A DNA stretch of 64,000 nt from Ceriagrion tenellum (lineage: Eukaryota > Arthropoda > Insecta > Odonata > Coenagrionidae). The notes beneath the pieces are model-generated. The model ran no database searches. It was not told where the DNA came from and saw only the letters and a list, made by a program, of their open reading frames with translations. The position numbers were made by a program, and so were the translations under genes. Position 1 is the first letter of the stretch. Every line of letters begins with the position of its first letter. This document shows positions 53,113 to 64,000 of this stretch, piece by piece. The stretch spans positions 58,375,136 through 58,439,135 of the forward strand of contig OY720632.1 in NCBI GenBank assembly GCA_963169105.1. The letters run 5' to 3'.

Positions 53113-56100
53113 TTGTAACCTGGTTTCTTACCTGTGTGAGGTGGGTAGCGCAAACTTTTTGTTGTGTCACTCCCCACGTCTATGGCTATTACTTGTAGAT
53201 AATGCCAGTAGGTATGTATAATTTTAAGTTAGCCTTGATACACCTTGTTTTAGCATCCCGTGTAATGACACCATGATCAGAGAATATTATTGCCTGGGTA
53301 AACATGATTGGTAAGTGTCACTGATAACTTCCAATTTTTCAAGCCGATTACGACTGAGTTGCCGTAATCTTGAATCTTTTGTTAATATGTTTGACCTCAG
53401 CTCATTTAGAGTCTTTTTGAGAGATACGTGAACATTATGTTTTATCAGTCTCATGTATCCGGCATTTCACCTTGAATTGATGACCATTCCTCTCAATGAA
53501 ATTAGCTTTCTTTCATTCGCCTCCTTTGTTGACTTATGTTTTTTCCTTCCTTTAATTTGAGGAAAGTTCCAACGAGCTTACTCCTTTTTCTCCGACTTTG
53601 TCAAGCCTCCCAGTCAGGTATGTTTGACTTCTTTCTCGCCGTTTTTCGTCCTATAATTCCGTAATGCACATTTGACCGCATATTTTTGTATTCTCTCCTG
53701 TGTTGTAATGAGCGCTTCTTTATATAGATTCCATTTCTAATGACGCCTGTTCTAAAGCCAGTCTCCCCAGTCTTACCTGGCCCCTACCTTTATATTGGTA
53801 CGACTCGATTCGATTTTTCCCGCCATCTACTAGGATCTACAAAAGCTTATAACTGAGTTTGTTTGCTTTTGACTCTCATTTCATAGCGTGAAATACTTTC
53901 AAGTAAGGGACACCTATTTTATTTTCTCTTCTCGTTAATACTCTTTCGTGCTGTTTGCATTAGGCGTATATTAATGGACGTTAAATTTCAACACTGCAGA
54001 GGAATAAAAAGACCAAGCTGCAAAAGTTTTCTGCGTACGCTCGTCCGCATTCTTGACCGCATTTTTATTTGAATATAATTCTGCTTTATTATGGAAAAGA
54101 ATAAGATTTTGTTTCATTTGATCTTTCATTTTCCAACTAATTGTATAAGCTATATTTATAACTTATCGTCCACTTATTTTTTTAGTTTTTGCTCTTGTTT
54201 GTGGTTTTACTATCACTATCCTCATCACCACCTTATCTCCCTCTGAGCAAAAATTGTGGCTTGTCGGTCGGACTTGTGGTTTGTCGTAATTTTTAGCATT
54301 CTAATATTGCGATTTAATAAAGAATAGAGGTATAATTCAATGGAAACCTCATCGCATTTGTCGCATATTATATCCCGCGTTTCAAATCCTTAACTACGCC
54401 ATAGGCAATGACGAAACTGTGTATTGTAGCGTCATAAATTTCAGTCAGCTGAAGTTTCTATTGTTTTTTTGTTGTTGTTTCTATTGTTTTTAAAAGTGTT
54501 TTTTGAAGTGTCTATTTTTCGATTGAAATGAGTGTGATTAATTGGTGTGTGGTATTGGTCTGGATAAATACGTATTTTGGTGTGCTCTTCCGTTAAATCC
54601 CTTGCGTCAAAACTAAAATCAATTTTGATCTATAACGTGGTGTGTCGATAATCTGAATCCCTGATCGAGAGAATCGTCGCGCTCACTAAAATCGCCCTCT
54701 GGTTCTTACGTGCGCTGGTGTTGGAGTGTGGCTAGTATCTTTGCATCGATGAGAATAAAAGTAAGCTAGTTTCACCGCTTATTATCGAGTTTGTCGGTCT
54801 GATAAATTCCGCTGGGCTGAAAATCTGTGTTTATCGCGATCTCTTCCGCAAAATGCTCATTGGAAAAGGTGTGGGAACCGATACGCCCGCGATTATCCAC
54901 TCTGTGGAGATCATTTTGCTTCCGCCTGTAACAGTCGCTGGGAAAATCCAATCCCTAGGGAACCTATTTGATGGGTGGTTTGAGCGCTCTTTATTTTTTT
55001 AGTGAGCTCCATTTATTGTCGAGAAAAAAAGCCTCGAGAAGAATCAATGAGCCTTGAGAGATCTGGCTATTTCATTTTTTTTCTGGGGAGTTTTCGCCGA
55101 GCCGGGCGGTGGCAGGCGGAGGAGGCGGCGCGGTATGGCGCGGCGTGGATCCCCATCACCCGTCCTTTTAAGTCGGCTCCCGTGTCCATCCTCCAGCCGG
55201 CCCGCGCAAGTCACACTGCCCTGCGCCTTTTAACTCGAATGTGGTGCTCAACCTTTATGTAAATAATTGCCAATATCGGCCATATTTCTGACCCAAATTA
55301 GGTATTTCCCCTAGCCAGCCATAATTTGTTGAGAACATATCATGTAAAATATTTATATTGTATTTGTGATTATGTAAATCATGTAAAACTGAATTAACCC
55401 TCTATACACCGATTTTTTCTTCAACCATGTGCAGTAATTTCTCATTTTACCCCACTCGCGGGAGAATCAGAAACTAAAAGTTCCGAAAGATAGATATAAT
55501 TTCGTTGCCAAGGTGTACAATTAATGTCACAAAGGCAAATAGACGTAAAGAAACCTAATCAGAGACAGAATAGTATTCTTCTCAATGTTACCTCTAGGTC
55601 ACTCAGCGTGATAGAGGGTTAGTGATAAAACTGACTCAAGACTAACCGACTGACCCCTCCAGGTGCGTGCAGCCGATTATATATCCTAATGATAAATTGA
55701 CTTCGTTATTTTTTCAGAGGTAGGTTGGTTTGCATTCGCCTGGACTGCCCTGCCACTGAAAGATATCCAGTACAAATTGAAAATAAATTTGAAAAGGAAT
55801 TTGTTCTCATTCCAGAGGCAAGTCTGAGGCTTGCCAAAGGTTTACCACCCCTGATCTAGTCCTTCCTCCCGCTCAAGAGAGGGCTTGGACTCACATTAAC
55901 TTGAATGCACAGGTCGAGTCCGTAATGGGGGTCGGGCGCTCATTGGAATATAGTGGTATAACTGCGGCGAATCTTGGTAGCAGTCACCTGCGCGACGAAA
56001 GCTATCTCAACGGTGAAAGGACTCATGTGAAATGTGTTCATGTGCGAGGAAAACGTCATTTTATTTGTGACGATGGGAAAGTTTCAGAGACGCCTATACC

Positions 56101-57103
56101 CAGTGATCGACCAAGATTTTTCACCAGTCATAATAGAGACCGTATTTAAATTTGTTTATTAAAGCTAGGCAGCAGCAAGGAACTATAGCGAATATCGTAT
56201 CATAAACGACACATAAACTTTGGTTTAAATACAGAAATTACCATCAATTATCTAAATTCGCATCTATAAGGCTTTAAGTTTACTCATTTGTCTCGCACGC
56301 TGAAAATCCCTTCATAACCAAAGATGGTTTTATATTATATAAAAATGGCTGCGATGAGAAAATATTTGTTAAAGTAGTCGAGGAAGAATATAAATGGCCC
56401 TGTGTTTAATTCATGACGAGATCTTTGCGTTAGAAACACTGCACTTTTCAAATAAAGTCTATAGGAAGTGAATGCCCATGCCGTTTACCATTCACAATGG
56501 CTGATACTTTTTTGACAAATACCGTGAAAAGTGATGATGTTAAGTGGCTAATGTTTTGCTAAGACTGGAAATATGAAGCATTTTTCTTTATGATGAAGAC
56601 AAATTCATCCATTTTTCAGCGAAGTAATTTCTCGTTGAAACCGTCTTAATGAGGAACGCTCTCTAGTAACAGCCTTGTCAAAGTTATCACTCTTGCTTGT
56701 ATGCAACCAACTTGCCTCAAGAATATTCTACATATCTGGCGTGAGTTATTTATGAGCTGCCAGCAGGAGCGTTTATCCCACCAACACCACATCAATACCT
56801 GTTATTGGTGCGAACCGATACTTCCTCCGCGAATGAAGTAGTATTGTTCTATCCGTGGGAAGAAATAAGTACGACTGAGGCACGAACCCCCAATACGACC
56901 ATTCAAGGATGATTCATCTCAACGGCGCCGAATTAATCGTTGTCGGGCATACGTGCAAGTGAGTACGAAGGTCACAGATTTCCCAATTCCTTTATCCGGG
57001 CTTGATACCCTTACGACTCTCCTTTTTCTTGAGGTAGTTTAAGTGTGATATCATTCATTCGGATGAATGAATTCAGTCACATTTTATAGAAATACACCTG
57101 ACA
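53113..57103. other. Intergenic, no gene recognised
   Basis: AT-rich DNA with one GC-rich patch at 55.06-55.25 kb. Words at 55,246-55,262 (TGGTGCTCAACCTTTATG) and, on the minus strand, about 55,855 back to 55,830 (CAGGGGTGGTAAACCTTTGG) resemble the two ends of a 0.6-kb hAT-like element, but no target duplication was found. No gene is supported. Confidence 0.45.
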
Positions 57104-57188
57104 TTTCCAAACATACAAAACTATCAGCCACTATTGCTATACTTTTTGAGGTATTGGCCAAAAATACAGGCCGTTTTCCATCAGATAT
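57104..57188 (+). repeat. Dispersed repeat, copy 2 (pair at 42.4 kb)
   Basis: Diverged copy of the 42,428-42,513 segment, in the same orientation. It lies about 50 bases before the foldback at 57,238. Confidence 0.6.
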
Positions 57189-57237
57189 AGTTGGTAGTTT
57201 CAGGCGTAATGGTGGAATTTGTTAAAATTGTAATGAT

Positions 57238-57470
57238 AACTCGTAACTTCGTGATTCCACTTATCTTTATTTGGAACGACGCGGGTTTCGACGTTTAGCG
57301 TCATCCTAAGGTAAAGACTGTAAAAGGCTTGAAAGCAATCTACCATTATTAATGCCATAATAAATTTCGTTGCGTGTAGTAGATTAGGTAAAGACTCGAT
57401 AGTTGTCGTCGAACGTCGAAACCCGTGTCGTTCCAAATTAAGATATTTGGAATCACTAAGTTACGAGTTG
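57238..57470. mobile_element. Penelope-type foldback with short internal segment
   Basis: Arms 57238-57295 and 57412-57470 are inverted copies (AACTCGTAACTTMGTGATTCC, TTTGGAACGACRCGGGTTTCGACGTT in two halves). On the minus strand the left arm reads CTTAGGA-T-GACG-CTAAA-CGTC-GAAAC-CCGC-GTC, a hammerhead-like motif with G5 changed to U. The right arm keeps only CGTCGAAACCCGTGTCG. Between the arms is a direct repeat (AGGTAAAGACT at 57,309 and 57,386). Confidence 0.65.
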
Positions 57471-58878
57471 CATTAGATACAGCACGTATAAGCACGCTAG
57501 AAATATTATATTCTACAAAAGGTATTTCAGATGCCTAGATGTCGTAAGAAATTTAACCGTGTGTATTTTGTATGTATTCTAGATTTTTTTTCAAAGTAAA
57601 GTCGATTTCAGCGTACGTCGTGAAAAAATAAATAGTGATAGACTCATGTATGCATAATTAGTTGATTATTGAGAACTTCAGTCATATAAGACGACGATTT
57701 TGTGCCACTAGCCTTACAATTTTTACTTCATGCCTGAATTAAAAAATGAAAATACTAAAATAAAAATTACGAATTCGAATATGGAACAAAATATCATTTT
57801 GAAGGCGTTTTCACCCTCTGGCATGAACAAATGAGTCAAGTCAAAGACTTGTGTATGCAATTTTTGATAACTGCTGAGAATTTAGTCTTATAAAACTATA
57901 TTTGTGAACCATAATTATAACAATATTTACTTCATGCTTCTTACAGCAGCTGAAATTAATAAGAGAAAAATCGAATATAATCTCCATTATGATTCGGGAA
58001 ACAGTTCACCGCCACCTAATGAAATCACCTTAAGCCCCACAAATGAAACCAAGATGGACTTGCTCTTTCTATCCGCGAGGCCACTGAGAGAGCGCAGCCT
58101 CAATTAAATCGCTGCTGGTAATTTAATACCTAGCTATCCCTCCCTCTATTCCTCTCTCTCTCTCTCCCTGAGAGAGACCACCTCCAAATACGGAAGTTGA
58201 GACTACGACTCTCTTTCCCTCTCTATCCACCAAGGAGAGTTTTTCCCTTCAGTCTTGTGCGTCTTATTTATTTTTTATTTCAATCCGGGCTATAGTTTAT
58301 TTTCAAATCCACGCACGCGATATCCGTCTTTCTCTCGCTCTCCTTTTTCTCACTCGTTTCCCTCTCTCCCGAGAGTGAGCCATTGAGTGAGAGGTTGTGG
58401 AAGGGATTACAAAACGCCTCTCCCGATGGATGATTCAAGAGATGAATGACATTCCCACGGGCGGTGCAATTAATACGCCAAAGCCGGAGGGGCACTTGAG
58501 CCGTTCCCTCGACCCGTGGCGACGCCGGAGGCCGCCGCTGAAGCCGAGCATTCTTTCCCGCCCGAGGAAGTGGGTGGCGCAATCAGAAACAAGTTCCACC
58601 CCCCACGTTCTTACGTTAGTTCCGACGTAAAATGACTCACGCATACTGGGACTTTAGGAAATTTGTTGATTTTGAACACATTTTTGTGGAAGTATGTGCA
58701 TGTGTTCCTAGCAGTAACATCAATAGATATATGGACGACAAATTTGCATGTGGCCAGAATATTTTTTTGGCGATTTAACGCTATTTTAAGAGTTATTAAT
58801 TTATTAGAGGTATTTAATGGGTAAGGCTATTTTAAAAGATATCTCTTTTCAGAGATATCTATTAAAGAGGAGGAATAT
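57471..58878. other. Intergenic, with pyrimidine-rich and GC-rich stretches
   Basis: A (CT)n run at 58,151-58,168 is followed by GAGAGAGA, so the two can pair. 58,300-58,400 is CT-rich and 58,430-58,620 GC-rich with overlapping frames on both strands. A perfect 10-bp hairpin sits at 58,837-58,860. No gene is recognised. Confidence 0.45.
58837..58860. repeat. Perfect hairpin, 10-bp stem
   Basis: AGATATCTCT (58837-58846), loop TTTC, AGAGATATCT (58851-58860). It lies 18 bases upstream of the retrotransposon remnant. There is no T-run or gene context to make it a terminator. Confidence 0.6.
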
Positions 58879-59206
58879 CTAGAGGGTTTTGAAATGTGAC
58901 TATGGAGAAGAATGGAAAGATTAAAATGGAGTGTAAAATGAGAAACGAGGAAGTGCTAGCAAGAATGTATGAGAAAATAAAAATTTTAAGATCAATAAGA
59001 AAGAAGAAGGCAAACTGGGTGGAGCATGTCCTGAGGAAAGATTACCTGCTGAAAATAATATTAGATGGAAAGATCGAGGTAAAGAGAGAAAGAGGAAGAC
59101 GAAGGAATAGTATGTTGACAGATATCATGAATGGAAGGAGTTGAGAAGAGCTGAGGGAGGCAGCACAGGATAGACGAGCATGGAGGGAGCAGTTCAATTG
59201 AAACCA
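58879..59206 (+). pseudogene. Non-LTR retrotransposon C-terminal fragment
   Basis: The frames give LEGFEM(stop)LWRRMERLKW, then after a frame change RNEEVLARM...RKKKANWVEHVLRKDYLLKIILDGKIE, then KRERGRRRNSMLTDIMNGRS, a stop, and EELREAAQDRRAWREQF. This order is typical of the C-terminal tail after the reverse transcriptase in many arthropod LINE polyproteins (FEMW.WRRM, NEEVL.R, NW.GH.LR, G.R.RGR). Only the last 110 or so residues remain, with two stops and one frameshift. The exact clade is uncertain. Confidence 0.8.
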
Positions 59207-59490
59207 GTCTGAGGAAAGATACACCTAAGAAGAAAATGATCCGTGAATTAGGGTCATACGTTCGGGGGACATTAAGGGGACCGATCCTTTCGCCTGATAT
59301 TTTCTTTTGCCTGCATGCCATGGGGACCGAGAATAATCATTTACCGGCTATTTGTTTTATATGAATGAAAGTCCTTGGTTTTGCATATATGACCAATGAA
59401 GTATTTTAATCATATTATCATTAGTAGCATTGCCACGAAGACTTCCGGGGCTTTCTTCCTATTTATAAGATTTCGGGTTCTTCCCGCGTT

Positions 59491-59551
59491 GCAGCGTTTT
59501 AGTGGACGACCGTTTCGCTGGAATATCAATCGGCATCACCAGGTTCGGGCC
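59491..59551 (-). mobile_element. Penelope-type terminal fragment with hammerhead-like motif
   Basis: On the minus strand: CTGGTGA-T-GC, a 14-base loop region, GC, then GAAAC-GGTC-GTC, followed by CACTAAAACGCTGC. The core differs at one position (A6 to G). GAAAC, a short stem III and cleavage C are kept. Stem II is only about 2 bp. Confidence 0.55.
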
Positions 59552-62214
59552 CGAATACTTCTATTTCTTTCATCTCTCATTAATTAAGGATAATAAATAC
59601 GGCAAAATGACAACATTAGGAATCTGCACTTTATTGCGAAGGTGACTTGCTGCACAGTAGTATTGGCACCTTATGTCTGTTACTGTTAGTTAATAAGCTC
59701 TAAAATGCCCCGATTTTGGAGAGAGAAATGAGTTGATTCGATGAAGGTTAATTAATACAATATAAGCCGTATTTATAGGACAGGTCGATAGTTTTTTGCA
59801 CGGAATAAATACAAAACTCTTATTCGTCATTTCATTAGTAGCTTGGAAATAAAACATATTCAAACCTGCTGAATCATACCGTTAAATTCTCAAAGTTAAC
59901 AATTAACATTGAAAGACGCATTTTACGTACAAAGGAAATCATATACTTTCCCATGTCTTTGTACTGCCATGTACTCTCCAAGGATAAACTGTGGAGAATG
60001 TATAGATCTTTGACTGTTAAATGAGTCGCCAAGAACGAAAACACGGGTCTGTTTATGCTGAGGCAACTTCTCTTCGATCGCAGACATTCATTTGCAGATG
60101 CAAGTGGAAAGAAGTACAGAAAGGGAGGGAAAAGGGTTTATGGAATCAGTAGAGGTTGAAGGTAAAGAATTGGGCGTTTAGGGAGTATTATACAAAAGTC
60201 GTGTTTTTGTTGAGGACAATAGTGGTGCGTGGAATTAGTCTTTTATCACTTGATTCTGAGCTGGACACTTAACTCCATCTCATTTCGTCAATATATTTAT
60301 AGATTAAAATTATTCATCCGTTGTGGGGATCGAACCCACGACCTTTGGACCTCTGTTCTCTGCGCCAAACGGACATATGTTAAATAATCAGCAATTTTTA
60401 GTAATCTGCAGTATCGATTCAATTTTTTTCATTCCTCCTTTACCCTACGGAGGCAAATTCGTATTATTTTGCTCTTATTTTTTACGTTATTTAAACTCTT
60501 TACTTTCACTTCCGCGAAATTTGGTATACGGTTAGGTTCGGGTCGTTGCCTGTGCGCCAGAGTTTGATATGTGTTTCTATAGAATTCTAATCATTTCCCA
60601 TAGTTTTGTATTCCAGGAATGGTTAGGCGATTCTCCTCACTTGACTCTGATATCATCCAGCATTTATGAAATAATATTTTCCTGCTTTCATGACTTCTGT
60701 TACTCGATTCACTCACGGCGTGTCTACTAAGGCCTTCTGTTAATCCCCCTCTTCCTTTTAACTTTCAAAATTGTCTTCCTCCAGCTCTATGAAAGTCTAC
60801 GTCGATAAAATCTAATAACTGGAGAGGATAAATGTCTTCCTTGAAAATGAAAAGAAAGGCTGGGTTTTATAACCGAGTGCTCTTTGTGATTTCACTCTTT
60901 ATTTTCCCTTAGAGTGCTCGCCGACCACCTCGAGGGGAAACATTTTGTTTTAAGTGTCGGCGGACGCGGTGAAGTTACATTGTCTTCGCGGAGGAGTGAT
61001 TCGGCAGCTGTAAACGAGATTGTAAAAGACCATTTTTCTAGTCAGATTATGCGGTAGGGAGACAAAAACTACAGTCTCACGAAGAATAAAGACGTTGTGT
61101 TCGGACCGTCTTACGGTATGAGCCGTTTCTAAAGGCACCATCCATCTGCCTCCAGGGGAAAATTGCGCGTTTAAATAGGCTCGGTAGCTTCTGCCCCATT
61201 ACTTATCCAGCGCTACATCATTCCCATCATTGGAGACTGGGCGAGTATAGTCTACCTCAATTGTAATAATGACGAGGATTAATACGTTTTCTTTTTCCGG
61301 GGGAAAATGGGACATAATTACGCGCAAAGCCGAGTCTTTCTTACTTCGCCTTTGCCCAGCAGAGCATTGTCCAAGAGTCTTTTGCTTAGATGGGGAAGGG
61401 GAGTGGGATTATAGGAAGGGGGATTTACTCACGCTTTTATTTACGTCTCCTGGCCATGGAATGCTTATGCTAATATGGAATGGATAGAATAGGGAAGATG
61501 GAATTCTAATTTGGTATCACTCCGTGCTGCCCTCTCCAGGCATTGAAGCTAGCTTTTCACATTGAACATAATAATAAATCCCTTAGGCCTTTTGTGACAT
61601 TTCGAATGGTTTCAAATGCAAATGGCACACCTCTTCGTTTACGAAACAACGTAACATTACTCTCGTCTCCATTTTGTTTGCCTTGTATACGTAGTATCAT
61701 GCTAAATATTTCCTGTTCCCCGCCTCTCTCCGCCTGCCAATCACCGTTAGTTGGCTTCATTTAAGAACTAATTGGTACAGAGTGGACTCGCATTCCGACT
61801 AATATTATACTTCAAAACCATTGCATTTTCGAGCTTTTTCGACATGCGTGCGTAGGAACACCGGTGCGTACGTTATACAGTGAAAAGAAACATCGGATCA
61901 GAGCAGAGAATTCGGGAAAATCGCTCGAAATTCGAAAACTATGCGCGAAATTTAAAAATTTTCTCAAATGAAAGGTCCAGAAAAGACTACCATTCTTCAA
62001 AATACTGATAATGGTAGTTTACTTTTTGCTCTCAAAGCGTGCTCACTTCACAACATAAACCGTAGAGTTACTCTCATATTCGTTTCACACCGTGAACATT
62101 GGTAGCGCACCACAAAACAGATCGCAAGAATTCCTAGTGAGCACTGGAGAGCGTTTGCAAATTAAATTGTCGATAATCGCGACCAAAATTGTTGTTTCAT
62201 CAACTGCATTTATA
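59552..62214. other. Intergenic, one tRNA-like element
   Basis: No gene is recognised on either strand. It contains the tRNA-like element at 60,316-60,374. The rest is AT-rich DNA with chance frames, such as overlapping + and - frames at 61,543-61,764. Confidence 0.45.
60316..60374 (-). repeat. tRNA-like element lacking most of the D arm
   Basis: On the minus strand, 59 bases start GTCCGTT and end AACGGAT, a 7-bp acceptor stem with one G-T pair. A perfect T arm (GTGGG TTCGATC CCCAC) is present and an A-box-like TGGCGCAG follows the acceptor stem. Only 28 bases separate acceptor stem and T arm, about 14 fewer than in a normal tRNA, so the D arm and part of the anticodon arm are missing. It is best read as a tRNA-derived SINE head or deleted pseudo-tRNA. 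Confidence 0.6.
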
Positions 62215-63600
62215 ATGTAAAAACACGGATAATGTAAAGCCTATGGAATGCATCACGATATAACATATTGGATTAAAGATTTCTTAGATAGCCGAAAATA
62301 GAGGGTAGTTCTAGACAGCGCGTTAGTTCATATATAGTAAAAGTAACATTGGGTGTACCCCAGGAAAGTGCCATTGGTTCCTTATTATTCCTTTTCTATA
62401 TTAATGATATCATCACTGTCGTATCGAGCAAAATTCGCCTTTTCGCCGACGACGTACAGGGATATGAACTCTGACAGAATTGCGTTGAAAAAAGACCTAG
62501 ATGCTATAAACGAATGGTGCAATACTTGGCAGTTATAATTAGACTAAAAAAAGCGTTGTTATGAAGTTGTGCAGAAAGAAAAACTTGCCCAACGAAGTGT
62601 ATACGATTAATCAAGCCGAACTATCAAACGTGGTGTCACTTAAGTACTTCGGCGTACTCATGACCTGCCCTGGTGGAAGCACATATGGGAAATTTGCGGA
62701 CAGAAAAATCGAAAATTGGGTTTTATTAAAAGAATGCTAGGAAAATGTGACGAGAAAGTAAAGGAGCAATGTTATTTTTCTCTCGTGTGACCTCACTTGG
62801 AGTACGCCTTAAGTATATGGGACCCTTACAAAGTAGGTCTAGTTTCAGATTAAGGATGAGTCAAATCCAAATGTCAATTCTCGAGTTCACCGATTCTCTG
62901 GATTAGAATCGGTATCGAGAATCGGTCGCTTAAAGTCGATTCCGATTCCATCGATTCCAGATAGATAAATATTCAAATCAAATTTCATTCATTACATCAT
63001 GTTTGTCTCTGTAATTTTGGGTGTAGGCTATCAATTTGTACTTTTTATCTTCCTCAATAAGCTGAGGATATATTTGCTATTTGTTAATAAATATACTTTT
63101 TGAGCGACTTAATTGTCTTTGTAATTTTATTTCAGCCAATACTTGAGTTTAAATAATAGTCGTACGCTACTGGTGTATTAGTATCCCACCTGTTATTAGG
63201 AATAAGAATCGATGGAATCGGAATCGGGAATCGATTTGAAAGAATCGCAATCGGAATCGAATAAAAGTGGAATCGACTCATCCCTTTTTCAAATATAGAT
63301 CAAATATAGCGGAGAGCAGTGAGATTTGTGAAATGGTAACGATAAGCATAGTACTGTTAATGAATTGTTGAGGGATTTAAGATGGAAACCTCCATCTGAT
63401 CGAAGGGAAAAATATGAATTTTAAAGCTTATACAAAAGTTTGATGTAGACTATTTTTTGCCGAACGCTCAGAATATTTTGCTGGTTGAGCCAAATTATTA
63501 TGGTAGTAATGATCACTGGCATAAAATCAGGGAAATAGATTGAAGAACCAATAAGTGTAAAATGTCTTTTTTTCCACGCAGGGACCATAATATTTGCGGT
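62215..63600 (+). pseudogene. CR1/Jockey-like reverse transcriptase remnant, split by a MITE
   Basis: Successive frames give ITYWIKDFLDSRK, VKVTLGVPQESAIGSLLFLF, YINDI and RLFADDVQ (catalytic FADD box). They continue with DRIALKKDLDAINEWCNTWQ, SNVVSLKYFGVLMT, CYFSLV.PHLEYALSIWDPYK and, beyond the inserted MITE, RRAVRFVK, VNELLRDLRWKPPSDRREK and KMSFFPRRDHN. This is the order of the RT and thumb/C-terminal region in LINEs of the CR1/Jockey group. Several frameshifts and stops make it dead. The 5' part (endonuclease, early RT) is absent. Confidence 0.85.
62851..63286. mobile_element. hAT-type MITE inserted in the retrotransposon
   Basis: A 436-bp segment with ends AAGGATGAGTCAAATCC (left) and AAGGGATGAGTCGATTCC (right, reverse complement). 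It is flanked by near-identical 8-bp duplications TTTCAGAT (62843-62850) and TTTCAAAT (63287-63294). Subterminal regions are packed with GATTCCGATTC-type words in both orientations. Without one duplication copy, the retrotransposon frame runs through the joint (VSN/DIDQI then RRAVRFVK), which confirms the boundaries. No coding capacity; an 8-bp duplication indicates hAT. Confidence 0.8.
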
Positions 63601-64000
63601 AGATCAGTTCTGGGATACTTTGACCCTCACTCGGTGTAGGAGGTTTTGCCCTTGTGCTAAATGTCTGAACATCATTATTAGGTACTAATCCCACATGAAA
63701 TATCCGGAAAGATATAGCTCCTTCATGATTTAGTACTTTGTATTAATACCCATCAGTTGCGTCCATAATACCCACCAGTAGTTGTAAATAGTATAGTACT
63801 GTATGGTAGCGTGTTCGTGTACGTTGCACTCTTCTAGTTTATGGTCTGTCCGCGTATTGTCATCCTGACTACTTTTGGCCTGCACCTGGCATCCGGGCGA
63901 CCGTGCGCGGTTCTGATTTCTGCTAGGATGAGTGTTGCATGGCAGGTGTGGAATCACCCCGTGCCACACACTTTAGTGGTGGCTTGCAGTAGATCTTTAA
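63601..64000. other. Window end, nothing recognised
   Basis: Past the retrotransposon remnant no further domain is visible. The minus-strand frame at 63,730-63,969 matches nothing I know. Confidence 0.4.

Noticed and set aside
55246..55855. 0.6-kb hAT-like element
   Set aside because: The two end-like words are similar, but there is no 8-bp target duplication and the alignment of the ends is weak.
57200..57436. 78-codon minus-strand frame
   Set aside because: It spans the foldback and its loop and encodes nothing recognisable.
58151..58177. (CT)n/(GA)n run as a promoter element
   Set aside because: GAGA-type sequences can mark promoters, but no gene start could be tied to it; treated as a simple repeat.

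Overview
The window is nuclear DNA from an animal, most likely an arthropod and plausibly a hemimetabolous insect. It is AT-rich, has spliced genes with long introns, and carries many old transposable elements: an irritans-type mariner, SPIN-like and other hAT elements, a PIF/Harbinger-like MITE, non-LTR retrotransposon remnants, tRNA-derived SINEs and Penelope-type hammerhead motifs. Nothing in it looks bacterial or organellar. The species cannot be named from the sequence alone. The first six bases are an EcoRI site (GAATTC), which could be a clone end.

One protein-coding host gene can be established. It is UTP--glucose-1-phosphate uridylyltransferase (UGP), on the + strand. Eleven coding exons from 10,967 to 27,454 give 504 codons plus a stop, and splice phases agree at every junction. 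One intron (17,548-19,583) uses a GC donor instead of GT. The first coding exon is not certain; a 9-codon candidate with a strong donor lies at 8,390-8,416. The enzyme makes UDP-glucose for glycogen, trehalose and glycosylation.

Layout: 1-8.35 kb has no recognisable gene, two tRNA-like SINE heads and short tandem repeats. 8.4-27.5 kb is the UGP gene; its introns hold a SPIN-like hAT MITE (9.7 kb), two copies of one SINE family (11.6-12.0 kb), a Penelope-type foldback (24.4 kb) and a PIF/Harbinger-like MITE (25.5 kb). 27.5-30.5 kb is probably 3' UTR or readthrough DNA. 30.7-33.2 kb has a pyrimidine-rich tract, a Penelope-type ribozyme motif and a decayed Jockey-like retrotransposon. 33-64 kb is intergenic, with GC-rich patches a few kb apart and without recognisable genes, more Penelope-type foldbacks, an almost intact mariner (51.8-53.1 kb), a retrotransposon C-terminus (58.9 kb), a D-arm-deleted tRNA-like element (60.3 kb) and a CR1/Jockey-like retrotransposon split by a hAT MITE (62.2-63.6 kb).

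Three patterns stand out. At least seven loci carry hammerhead-ribozyme-like motifs of the Penelope type, several as inverted pairs. A block of about 20 kb with very few CpGs covers UGP from intron 1 to about 3 kb past the stop codon, as expected for germline gene-body methylation. A 157-bp element strongly resembles the horizontally transferred SPIN hAT family.
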